A stretch of DNA of 64,000 bases from Chitinophagales bacterium (GTDB lineage: Bacteria > Bacteroidota > Bacteroidia > Chitinophagales > LD1): contig JAEUVA010000019.1 of assembly GCA_016787045.1 (NCBI GenBank), forward strand, positions 101,739 through 165,738. The letters run 5' to 3'. Under the pieces are notes generated by a model, which saw nothing but the letters and a program-made list of their open reading frames with translations, was not told the origin of the DNA and did no database searches. A program made the translations under genes and the position numbers. Positions within the stretch are counted from its first letter, which is position 1, and each line of letters starts with the position of its first letter. This document shows positions 19,540 through 28,300 of this stretch, piece after piece.

Positions 19540-20196
19540 CTAACATCCGTTAGTATTGGCAATTATACTTTCGTATGCCTTCTGAATTTCTAAAAATTTT
19601 CCAGCATTCGCATTGTCGGTTTGTTTATCGGGATGATGTTGTATTACTAACTTGCGGTAAGCACGCTTCACTTCATCTATGGAGGCCCCTACTTCAATAC
19701 CTAATACATAGTACGGATTGTTTTTTTCCAAAAACTGATGTTGAATCGCTTTGAAGTCAACATCGCTTACACCCATATATTGAGCCAACCTTTTAATACA
19801 ACGTTTTTGCTTATCAGTGGCAAACGCTTCTGCAGCAGCTATATGAAACAAAAATGCTGTGATGCTTTGTCGCGATTCGTAAGTAGTTAGCAGCAGTAAT
19901 TGCTTGGCAGCTATTTTTGTGAATGGCTCAGTACCGCTTTCTAAGTGCGATTGAATAGCTTGCAGCCGGTAAGCATGGTGTTTTTTGCCAAACTGTTTGT
20001 CAAAAAAATCTTGCATATTTTTTTCGGCAACACTGCTAAATTTTTTTTCGCAGCGCAGTACTTCAGCTACCAAAACAAGTAACGAGTTTTCGATTTCTAA
20101 TTGATGCGACTGTTGCTGGGGCGTAAGTTTTTGACCGGAATTTTCTTCCGAAGACTTTCTGTTAGTTTTCCAAAAGTCGGTAAAAGAAAAGGCCAT
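19540..20196 (-). CDS. DnaJ-domain protein with TerB-like N-terminus
   Basis: 218 residues. The C-terminal about 65 residues are a J domain with the HPD motif ('IQHHPDKQ') that would stimulate a Hsp70 partner. The N-terminal two thirds are helical with a TerB/DjlA-like spacing ('LEIENSLLVLVAEVLRCEKKFS...FFDKQFGKKHHAYRL'), so this looks like a DjlA-type co-chaperone without a membrane anchor. The gene starts on the base after the stop of the EVE gene, so the pair is tightly coupled. Confidence 0.85.
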   Translation of the reverse strand: MAFSFTDFWKTNRKSSEENSGQKLTPQQQSHQLEIENSLLVLVAEVLRCEKKFSSVAEKNMQDFFDKQFGKKHHAYRLQAIQSHLESGTEPFTKIAAKQLLLLTTYESRQSITAFLFHIAAAEAFATDKQKRCIKRLAQYMGVSDVDFKAIQHQFLEKNNPYYVLGIEVGASIDEVKRAYRKLVIQHHPDKQTDNANAGKFLEIQKAYESIIANTNGC

Positions 20197-20610
20197 TTAC
20201 TTTTCTGCTTGCATCCGCAAAACTTCTTCCCACTCGGTCTCTGTTACGGGTTGCACGCTCAGCCGAGATATGCGCACGAGTGCCATTTGAGCTAACTTTT
20301 TATTTGCTTTCACTTCTTTAAGCGTAAGGGGCTTTTTCCACTCTTTCACATATTCCACATCCACACAAACCCAGCTCTCTGTTGTGGTGGGGTCTTGGTA
20401 ATGTTCCTTGGCTACTTTAACTATTCCCACAATGCTTGGCTCGCCATTCATGCTTTCATAAAAAAAGCAGAGGTCACCTTTTTTCATCGCTTTTAAATGA
20501 TTACGCGCTGCATAATTGCGCACGCCATCCCAAAATGTGCGCTTCTCTTTTTTCATTCGTTCAAAAGAATACGTTTCGGGGTCCGATTTGATTAACCAGT
20601 AATTCATCAT
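20197..20610 (-). CDS. EVE domain protein (thymocyte nuclear protein 1-like)
   Basis: 137 residues consisting almost entirely of an EVE domain: 'YWLIKSDPETYSFERMKKEKRTFWDGVRNYAARNHLKAMKKGDLCFFYES' at the start and 'WVCVDVEYVKEWKKPLTLKEVK' later. EVE domains relate to PUA/YTH-like readers of modified nucleobases and are found across bacteria and eukaryotes; they bind modified DNA or RNA but the bacterial target is unknown. It is the first gene of the pair with the DnaJ protein. Confidence 0.92.
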   Translation of the reverse strand: MMNYWLIKSDPETYSFERMKKEKRTFWDGVRNYAARNHLKAMKKGDLCFFYESMNGEPSIVGIVKVAKEHYQDPTTTESWVCVDVEYVKEWKKPLTLKEVKANKKLAQMALVRISRLSVQPVTETEWEEVLRMQAEK

Positions 20611-20706
20611 TTTGTACTTTTAAGCATCAACAATACTAAAGTGGTTTGTTTGGCTAAAGTAAACGAAGCGCTGATTTTTTACATTCGCCCAACACTATAT
20701 TGAATC

Positions 20707-21945
20707 ATGAACGGTCAACAAGTCCTTTATCTTATCGTGTGTTTTATTGCTGTGGAATTTGTATTTGAAAAAATACTCTCTTGGCTTAACCTGAAAACAT
20801 GGAAACAGCCGCTGCCGGATGCGGTAAAAGATTTATATGAAGAAAAAAAGTATCGCGAAGCGGAAGAGTATGCCAAGGTCAATTTCAGATTTTCACTGGT
20901 ATCGTCAGTTTTTTCGCTGATTGTTTCTTTGGTTTTTTTAATCACGGGCGGTTTTGCTTGGGTAGATGCCTGGGCGCAAACCGTGTCTAGCAGTTACATT
21001 GTGCAACCACTATTGTTTTTTGCAGTGTTGAGTTTGGCCTCTGGCATTATTGGCTTGCCATTTGAATTCTACAACACTTTTGTGATTGAAGAAAAATTTG
21101 GATTCAACAAAACCACTATCCGTACTTTTGTAACAGATAAGCTAAAAGGTGTTGTGCTTGGTGCAGTAATTGGTGGCGGCCTGTTGGCTCTGCTGGCTTT
21201 TCTGTTTCACTTGCTCGGCTCCTATTTTTGGTTGGCCGCATGGGGTGTAGTAGCGGCATTCAGCATTTTCATGGCCATGTTTTATACATCAATATTATTG
21301 CCTATATTTAATAAGCTGACACCATTACAAGATGGTAAGCTGCGCAATAGCATAGAGCAGTATGCATCTAAAGTGCAGTTTTCGCTCACCAATATTTTGG
21401 TGATGGATGGTTCAAAACGCTCTGCCAAGGCCAACGCATTTTTTAGTGGCTTAGGTAGCAAGAAGAGCATTGTACTTTACGATACGCTTGTTAGTGATAT
21501 GACTACCGAAGAGATAACCGCTGTGCTGGCTCATGAAGTAGGGCATTACAAACGCAAGCATATTTTGCAAGGCATGGCACTCTCTGTGTTGCAAATGGGT
21601 TTGATGTTTTTTCTATTCGGCTTGCTTTCATCATCTCAAATTTTAGCACAAGCACTGGGGGCTTCACAAATTAATTTTCATTTGGCGTTGGTGGCGTTTT
21701 CGCTCCTGTATTCACCGGTAAGCACCGTAATTGGAATACTCTTTAATGCATTTAGCCGTAAAAACGAATATGAGGCCGATGCCTACGCCCGCGCTACTTA
21801 TGCAGCTGAGCCGCTCATCACTGCCTTAAAAAAAATGAGTGTAAAACATTTGTCTAACCTGCAACCACACCCGTGGTATGTAGTGGTAAATTATTCGCAC
21901 CCCACTTTGTTACAGCGTATGAATGCGCTAACAACAAATCAATAA
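20707..21945 (+). CDS. M48 family membrane zinc peptidase, Ste24-like
   Basis: 412 residues with five or more membrane helices. 'HEVGHYKRKH' gives the zinc-binding HExxH at about residue 277, and 'NEYEADAYA' near residue 354 provides the third ligand glutamate and the conserved aspartate. The N-terminal half matches the Ste24/CAAX protease 1 arrangement ('FEFYNTFVIEEKFGFNKTT'). It probably cleaves membrane proteins from within a membrane cavity, for quality control. A -7-like TACATTCG sits at 20680, about 20 bases before the start. Confidence 0.92.
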   Translation: MNGQQVLYLIVCFIAVEFVFEKILSWLNLKTWKQPLPDAVKDLYEEKKYREAEEYAKVNFRFSLVSSVFSLIVSLVFLITGGFAWVDAWAQTVSSSYIVQPLLFFAVLSLASGIIGLPFEFYNTFVIEEKFGFNKTTIRTFVTDKLKGVVLGAVIGGGLLALLAFLFHLLGSYFWLAAWGVVAAFSIFMAMFYTSILLPIFNKLTPLQDGKLRNSIEQYASKVQFSLTNILVMDGSKRSAKANAFFSGLGSKKSIVLYDTLVSDMTTEEITAVLAHEVGHYKRKHILQGMALSVLQMGLMFFLFGLLSSSQILAQALGASQINFHLALVAFSLLYSPVSTVIGILFNAFSRKNEYEADAYARATYAAEPLITALKKMSVKHLSNLQPHPWYVVVNYSHPTLLQRMNALTTNQ

Positions 21946-21975
21946 ACCGATTAATTTCCTTTTTTAATTACAACT

Positions 21976-22506
21976 ATGGACTTACAAAAGTTAGAACGCA
22001 ATACACATGCCGCTATTGATTACTGGATAAATGAATACCAGCGATATAGTTTGGAACAGATTCTTCAAAAACCATCGGAGCACGAGTGGAGCATGGGTCA
22101 GGTGGGTATTCACCTGTGGATGAGTGGTAAGGGTTTCTTTTTTAAGAAAGCGGAAATGTGCCTCAATAAAGAAGAAGTAACCACCGGCAAGGGCAAAAAC
22201 TTTAGCGGACACTTGATTTTTACTTTTAAAATGTTTCCTCCGGTGCGCTACGAAATGCCTAAGCAAGTAGCAGTAGTGCCCAAGCAACCCGAAAGCAAGG
22301 AGCAGCTCATTGCTAAGTTGGAGGAGATAAAACAAATAGCCAGCACATTTATCAAACGAATCCCCGAGAGCGACCCATCGCTCAAAATTAAACACCCGTT
22401 TTTGGGTTACCTGAACACAGCCGAGTGGATACAGCTATGCAATATTCATTTTATACACCACCAGCGGCAAAAGCAACGCATAGAAAGGCAATTGGGCTTT
22501 AGCTAG
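21976..22506 (+). CDS. DinB-superfamily protein
   Basis: 176 residues with a four-helix-bundle DinB/YfiT-like pattern: an N-terminal helix with 'WSMGQVGIHLW', where a histidine can bind metal, and a C-terminal 'NIHFIHHQRQKQRIERQLG' that supplies the other two histidines. Such proteins may be metal-dependent thiol transferases but the physiological substrate is unknown. It lies 30 bases after the M48 gene. Confidence 0.82.
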   Translation: MDLQKLERNTHAAIDYWINEYQRYSLEQILQKPSEHEWSMGQVGIHLWMSGKGFFFKKAEMCLNKEEVTTGKGKNFSGHLIFTFKMFPPVRYEMPKQVAVVPKQPESKEQLIAKLEEIKQIASTFIKRIPESDPSLKIKHPFLGYLNTAEWIQLCNIHFIHHQRQKQRIERQLGFS

Positions 22507-22512
22507 AATCTA

Positions 22513-22971
22513 CTATTTTAGGGTAGCTATCTGCGCTTTGATGTGCTGCATTTCGTACCCTTTGCCCATCAAAAATTTCATCAATTTCATTTTTCGTTCA
22601 TGAAGCGTTTCGCCTTTAATTGTGCGCCACTTTTTTTGAACGATAGCTTGTAATTTGTCAGCGTAATCATCTGCATCAATTTGTGAAATGGCCTGTTCAA
22701 TGGCTGCTTTAGATACCTGCTTTTGCGCTAACCCCATTCTAATTTTTTGCTTGCCCCAACCCTTTCGCGCGTGGCCATTGGCGTATGCTTTAGCAAAGCG
22801 CTCTTCATTCAGGTAATTACCATACATTAATTTGTCAATATAATAAAGGTGCTCCTCTTTAGGTATTTGCAATTTCTGCATTTTTTCGCGCACTTCTTTG
22901 ATACAGCGCTCGCGATAGGCGCAGAAGTTACACAGTTGATTTAAAATTGCCGCATCCATCTTTTGATACAT
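22513..22971 (-). CDS. recX: Regulatory protein RecX
   Basis: The RecX protein inhibits RecA filament formation. From the ATG at 22971, 152 residues, with three-helix repeats typical of the family ('YIDKLMYGNYLNEERFAKAYANGHARKGWGKQKIRMGL'). The longer reading to 23085 adds 38 residues and would overlap the divergent MFS gene, so I prefer the shorter start. RecA is not in the window. Confidence 0.9.
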   Translation of the reverse strand: MYQKMDAAILNQLCNFCAYRERCIKEVREKMQKLQIPKEEHLYYIDKLMYGNYLNEERFAKAYANGHARKGWGKQKIRMGLAQKQVSKAAIEQAISQIDADDYADKLQAIVQKKWRTIKGETLHERKMKLMKFLMGKGYEMQHIKAQIATLK

Positions 22972-23037
22972 TTTTCCGAAAAAACAGCGAATGTTAGCGA
23001 ACCTGCATAATATTATCTTCAAGCGTTGTGTGAATAA

Positions 23038-24354
23038 ATGTTTTTTTTCATGCAGGTTTGCCGCCCGCAAAATAGCACATTGCAAAACCAGCGCGCCATC
23101 TACTTATTGTTGTTAGCTAACTCTATTAGCGGAGTAGCACAGGGTATTGCCATGTTGGCTGTGCCGTGGTATTTTACGGGCATTATTCACCAGCAAGAAC
23201 TGTTCGGTAAAATTTATTTTGCCATTACCTGTGTGTCGTTGGTGTGGGGCATGTATGCCGGTGCTCTTATAGACCGCTACGACCGCAAAAAGATTTTTTT
23301 GGCCATTAACCTTAGCGGGCTGGCACTGGCCAGTTTGGTTTCGGCTACCGGCTTTTACTTAGGTGAATTGCATTGGAGTATGGTTGCGCTAGTATTTGCC
23401 GCCACTGCCTTCATCTACAATATCCATTTTCCTAATCTGTATGCCTTTGCACAGGAAATCACGGATAAAAACCATTACTCTCGCGTTACTTCACTTTTAG
23501 AAATACAAGGTCAACTTACCTTTACCATTTCGGGTGGTTTAGCCGCTATGATGCTGCAAGGGTTTGATGGGAGACTAGCTCTGGCAGGCCAAAACTATCT
23601 TCTACCGTTTCAATTTCAGCCATGGAAAATACATGAGATATTTTCGCTGGGAGTATTGGCTTACATTATTACTTTTTTGCTCATTTGGCGTATTCGTTCA
23701 TTGCCCGTGATAGAAAAGAAAACCGATACTAGTCATCTGCGCGACCGGTTAAAGGCGGGCATCTCGTTTTTGCGTAATCAGCCATTGATTATGCACTTTG
23801 GCAACTCTTCGTTGCTCGTTTTCTTAACTATACTCGTTTTTGGAACTTATGTGGCTACTTTTTATGTAGATAGCTACCTGCATCAGTCAGCCGATGTATA
23901 TGCGCTCAGCGATATGACCTTTTCGTTTGGTTCACTACTGGCTGGTTTTTTAACCACTAAAGTTTTTAAAGAAAGAGAAGCAGTTAAGGGGATAATAATA
24001 CTTAGTGCAGTTAGCGGGTTGATGTATCTGACCATGATTACTCACCACTCGGCTTTCTTATTTTGTGCTGCTAACTTTGTGATTGGCGCTTGCAATGCCT
24101 CCATTCGCATACAGCGGGTAACGTATATGTTTCACCACATACCCAATCACATTATCGGGCGTACAGGGAGCATATTTTTTATGATAAATGTATTTCTGCG
24201 TATGTGCCTCATTGGGTTTCTCACAATACCGTTTTTTCACAAGGGTACAAACGTGGTGTATGCCGTAATGCTGATGGGGATGATTTGCTTTGCCGCAGCT
24301 ATTATTTTGGGGCTGCTTAAAAGCGACTTAGAAAAAACCAAAGAAATTGACTGA
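23038..24354 (+). CDS. MFS transporter
   Basis: 438 residues, about twelve membrane segments. 'MYAGALIDRYDRKKIFL' near residue 78 is the MFS motif A and the overall pattern (long cytoplasmic loop around 230-250) fits the MFS_3/enterobactin-exporter group. A second in-frame ATG lies at 23050; both are possible. The substrate is unknown. Confidence 0.85.
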   Translation: MFFFMQVCRPQNSTLQNQRAIYLLLLANSISGVAQGIAMLAVPWYFTGIIHQQELFGKIYFAITCVSLVWGMYAGALIDRYDRKKIFLAINLSGLALASLVSATGFYLGELHWSMVALVFAATAFIYNIHFPNLYAFAQEITDKNHYSRVTSLLEIQGQLTFTISGGLAAMMLQGFDGRLALAGQNYLLPFQFQPWKIHEIFSLGVLAYIITFLLIWRIRSLPVIEKKTDTSHLRDRLKAGISFLRNQPLIMHFGNSSLLVFLTILVFGTYVATFYVDSYLHQSADVYALSDMTFSFGSLLAGFLTTKVFKEREAVKGIIILSAVSGLMYLTMITHHSAFLFCAANFVIGACNASIRIQRVTYMFHHIPNHIIGRTGSIFFMINVFLRMCLIGFLTIPFFHKGTNVVYAVMLMGMICFAAAIILGLLKSDLEKTKEID

Positions 24355-24378
24355 GAGTATTTAAGCAAAACGGCATAA

Positions 24379-24401
24379 AAAAACCTGCCATTGGGCAGGT
24401 T
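24379..24401 (-). terminator. Terminator, active mainly on the minus strand
   Basis: Hairpin AACCTGCC-ATTG-GGCAGGTT (8 bp stem). On the minus strand it is followed by TTTTTTT, so it should end the transcript coming from the RluA-like gene and the small ORF at 24423-24494. On the plus strand the tail is weaker (AATCTTT). Confidence 0.75.
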
Positions 24402-24422
24402 AATCTTTGGATGGTTAAACCA

Positions 24423-24494
24423 TTATTTTTTAGGCATGTTGGTGGCCGGTTCATTAATGGGCCAGTGCGGTTCATTAGGGTCAAATTGTATCAT
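24423..24494 (-). CDS. Possible 23-residue small protein
   Basis: ATG to TAA gives a 23-residue peptide with a proline- and asparagine-rich core (two N-E-P triplets flanking H-W-P-I) and a basic tail (PKK). It lies 58 bases downstream of the RluA-like gene on the same strand and 21 bases upstream of a minus-strand terminator, so it is inside a transcript. The sequence holds a direct 10-base repeat (cggttcatta) that encodes the duplicated NEP. I do not recognise it; it may be a leftover. Confidence 0.35.
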   Translation of the reverse strand: MIQFDPNEPHWPINEPATNMPKK

Positions 24495-24552
24495 AAGCTA
24501 CCATTTTGAGTTTTGTGGTAAGTAGGCTTACGTTAAAGAAACACTAAAGGTT

Positions 24553-25254
24553 TCAAACGGTTGCAGTTTCCTCAAAAAATTTCCAGACTGCATCTGCCGG
24601 CACAGGGGCGGTTATGCTTATTTCTTCCTTTCGTACAGGGTGAAAAAACGAAATGGCGCGAGCATGAAGGTGTATGCTGCCATCTTTGTTGGTGCGTTTG
24701 GCCTTGTATTTGATGTCGCCTTTTATGGAGCAACCAATACCACTCAACTGAACTCGTATTTGATGGTGGCGACCGGTAATAGGGTTTACTTCTAATAGGT
24801 AATAGTTGTCGCTTTTACCCAACAGTTTGTAAGAGAGTTCGCAACGTGAGGAGCCCTTTACCTCGTTATCATAGCCCCGCGAAATGTTTTTTTGCTCATC
24901 TTTTTTTAACCAATGAATGAGGGTGGCTTTGCTTTGAGCCGGAGCGCTTTCTACAACCGCCCAGTAGGTTTTTTTTACCTCGCGGGTTTTAAACATTTCG
25001 TTGAGCCGTACCAGTGCTTTAGAGGTTTTTGCCAGTACCACCACCCCGCTCACCGGGCGGTCTATACGGTGGCAAACGCCCAAAAACACTTCTCCGGGTT
25101 TTTGGTATTTCGCCTTTATATACTGCTTAGCCAATTGCTCCAATGCTGGCTCCCCGCCTTTATCGGGCTGTACCAACATGCCTGCGGGTTTGTTGACTAT
25201 GAGCAAGTGGTTGTCTTCAAACAAAATGTTCAATTCTTGATTATTATGGCTCAT
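24553..25254 (-). CDS. RluA-family RNA pseudouridine synthase
   Basis: 233 residues. 'LGVCHRIDRPVSGVVVLAKTSKA' has the family HRLD-type motif with the catalytic aspartate (HRID), and 'NPITGRHHQIRVQLSGIGCSIKGDIKYKAK' is the second conserved block. No S4 domain is evident, so it belongs to the single-domain RluA type that modifies rRNA or tRNA; the target cannot be told. It ends near the 23-codon ORF. Confidence 0.92.
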   Translation of the reverse strand: MSHNNQELNILFEDNHLLIVNKPAGMLVQPDKGGEPALEQLAKQYIKAKYQKPGEVFLGVCHRIDRPVSGVVVLAKTSKALVRLNEMFKTREVKKTYWAVVESAPAQSKATLIHWLKKDEQKNISRGYDNEVKGSSRCELSYKLLGKSDNYYLLEVNPITGRHHQIRVQLSGIGCSIKGDIKYKAKRTNKDGSIHLHARAISFFHPVRKEEISITAPVPADAVWKFFEETATV

Positions 25255-25306
25255 GCACGAACAACAAAACTTTTAAACAAACATAGCCGAAACGCTATAG
25301 AATTGT

Positions 25307-25314
25307 AAATTTGC
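25307..25314 (+). promoter_or_regulatory. Candidate -7 element upstream of the SprB-repeat gene
   Basis: TAAATTTG is a full match to the Bacteroidota -7 consensus TAnnTTTG, 29 bases before the ATG at 25344. I see no good -33 TTTG at the usual distance, so this is only a partial promoter. Confidence 0.35.
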
Positions 25315-25343
25315 TCTACTGAATTGTTCACCAAAACTTAAGC

Positions 25344-28300
25344 ATGAAAAAAAGTTTACCTCAACTTCGTTTGGCGATTGTGGTAGCATTTAGTGCTGCT
25401 GCACTATTTGCCCAAGCTCAAACAACAATTAGCAGTTTTGCATCCGGCACAAATTATACCGGTGGAAATGGTGTGAGTGGCAACTCGGCTATCACATTTG
25501 CTGTTCAAAACACTAGTGGGGCAGATATTATCCTCACACAAATTGACAATTACTTGAACACACTAACAGTAGTTAGCCCTACTAATGTTACACTTTGGTA
25601 TAGTGCCACATCACTTTCAGGGGCTCCAACTATAGCAGCGCCCACATGGACACAGATTGCAACTGCCGGCCCAATTACAGTGCCCAATCCGGCCATGTAT
25701 CCGCATTTTACCGGATTATCTTTGTTAGTACCTAATGGGGCTACGTATCGTTTTGCCATACAAAGCAGCAACGGTATTACTTACAGCGGAGCAAGCCCTA
25801 CTCCCTCTCCCTTTACCTTTACCTCCGGTGGTGTTTCATTGCTTTGTGGTGGAGCGCAAATCGGTGGGTTGAACGTGGGCTACGGTGGAGCTTTCCCATC
25901 CCCAGTCAACAATCCACGCGCCTTTACCGGTGCAATTACATTTATTGCTGCTACAGCTTGTACAGGTCAACCCAGCTTGGGCAATACGCTTGCTCTTGAC
26001 TCGGTATGTCCAAACGCTTCCTTCTCCTTAGGAATTCAAAACAGTAACCAAGGTACCGGGGTTAACTACCAGTGGCAGAGTTCTCCGGATGGTAACACGT
26101 GGACTGATATTGGCGGAGCAACCTCCTCTTCATACAATACTTCTATAGTTACTTCCACTTATTACCGCGCTTTAGCTACTTGTACCAATAGTTCATTGTC
26201 TGACACTTCTACTCCCAAGTTAGTCAATGTAAGGCCTTTTACTCAGTGCTACTGCGCATCTAATGCCACAAATAGCGCTGATACAAAAATTGATTCTGTA
26301 GTACTAAATGGTGTAGCATTTGGCACATCAGCTACAACTTGCGAAACGTATACCAACAACACCGGCACACCCATTCCTGTGCAGCGTACAGTTAACTACC
26401 CCATCCGAATACAGAATGGCTCTTGCAGTGGCGACCATTACGCGGCCTATGTGGGAGTGTATATTGACTTTAACCAAGATGGCGCATTTGGAGCCGGAGA
26501 GTTGGCCTATAACTTTGGCCCTACCACGGCTCTAAACACTATTCCCAATGGCAATATTTCTATACCGGCAAATGCAGTATTGGGCACTACCCGCATGAGG
26601 GTAGTGCTTCAAGAGGCGGGTGCCACGCCACCGGCTTGCGGTACCTATACTTATGGTGAGACAGAAGATTACCTTTTAGATATTCAGGCAGCACCTGTAT
26701 GCAGCAACCCTTCTGTAGGAGGTAATGCAGCAGGGCCTGATACGGTAGCGGCTAACGCTAATGTAACTTTCACTCTAACCGGCAGTAACGGATTTGTGCA
26801 GTGGCAGGCATCTGCCAGCGCTACTGGGCCTTGGGTCAATATTTCCGGGGCTAACAGTACTACTCAGCCATTTCAATTTGGCACTATAGGAACTACTTAC
26901 TTGCGTGCGTTTGTTACCAGCCCCGGCTGCGACCCAGATTCTTCTAACGTGTTAGCAGTTGTGGTAGAATACAAAGGCGATGATGTATGTGATGCTATTC
27001 CCATCTCTATTGGCACCAACGGGCCATATAATACTAACTTAGCTACCGTACAAACCGGTGAGCCGGCACCACCCGGTACTGCTTGTAGCACATTAGATGC
27101 CTGGTGCAACAATACACTTAACGGTACGCTTTGGTTTACCTTGCAAGCACCGGCTTCGGGTCGTGTGAGTATTCGTACCCCCGGCACTTCCGGCTTTAGT
27201 GATACACAGATTGCACTTTGGGATGCTAACTCATGTGGAGACATCTTATCTGGCGGAGCCACACTTGTCGCTGCTAATGATGACGATGCTGCAGGTGGTG
27301 GCTTCTTGTTTTCTTCATTTCTTGACTCTGTGGTTTGTTTAACTCCCGGCAAAACATACTTCCTTCAGTTAGATGCCTGGGGAACAACACCCGTTACTAC
27401 GGATATCATAGTTACCGATATCGGTCCGGGTCCCGATGCCAGTTTTGCAGATTTGAACTACAATCAATGTTCCGGTGGAGGTATCATTACACTCTCTCCA
27501 ACCACACCGGGCGGTTCTTTCTTTGGTGTAGGTATAGTGCAAGACACATTGCTTGACCTTAATGAAGTGGAACAACAATTAGGTATCGGAGTGCCCAACG
27601 TAATCTATTATCAGTTTTATGCCTGTTACACTAGCACAGACACCATTATTATCAGCAACCCACCAACTGTAACTGTAAGTGGTGTAACAGAAGTAAGTTG
27701 CTACAGTGGCAGCAACGGAGCTATTGATGTGAACACTACAGGCAATGGGCCTTTTACCTATACATGGAGCAATGGTGCAACCACCGAAGATGTATCGGGT
27801 TTAACAGCCGGAGACTACTCTGTGGCAGTAACAGATGATGGTGGTTGTGTCAATACATCATCGCTGATATCTATTGATGAGCCAACCGAGTTAAATCCGG
27901 TTTTAGATTCAATTGTAAATGCATCATGCTTTGGTTCCTCTAATGGCGGAATATACATCTCCGTTAGTGGAGGCACTCCACCTTATACATATGAGTGGAG
28001 TGATGGGTCAACCAACGAAGACCTAGTGGGTGTAGCTGCAGGAATTTACACCGGTACACTCAGCGATGCATTAGGTTGCTTGTACAATAGCCCGCAAATA
28101 CCAATCACTGAACCTGCGCAAATTGTACTCTCGCAAGATTCAGTGCAAAACAACAATTGTTTTGGAGGAACTAATGGCCGTGTTTACACTACCATCCAGT
28201 CTGGTGGTGTGGCACCGTTTACTTTTGCATGGAGCAATGGCGATGCCACAGAAGATATTTCTGCATTGGCCGCTGGGGTATATATTTTGACTGTTACCGA

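Noticed and set aside
19536..19559. Hairpin at the DnaJ gene stop as a terminator
   Set aside because: CTAAC/GTTAG stem is short and no T-run follows on either strand.
23038..23085. Overlap of long recX reading with the MFS gene
   Set aside because: The shorter recX start at 22971 fits the family length and removes the overlap.
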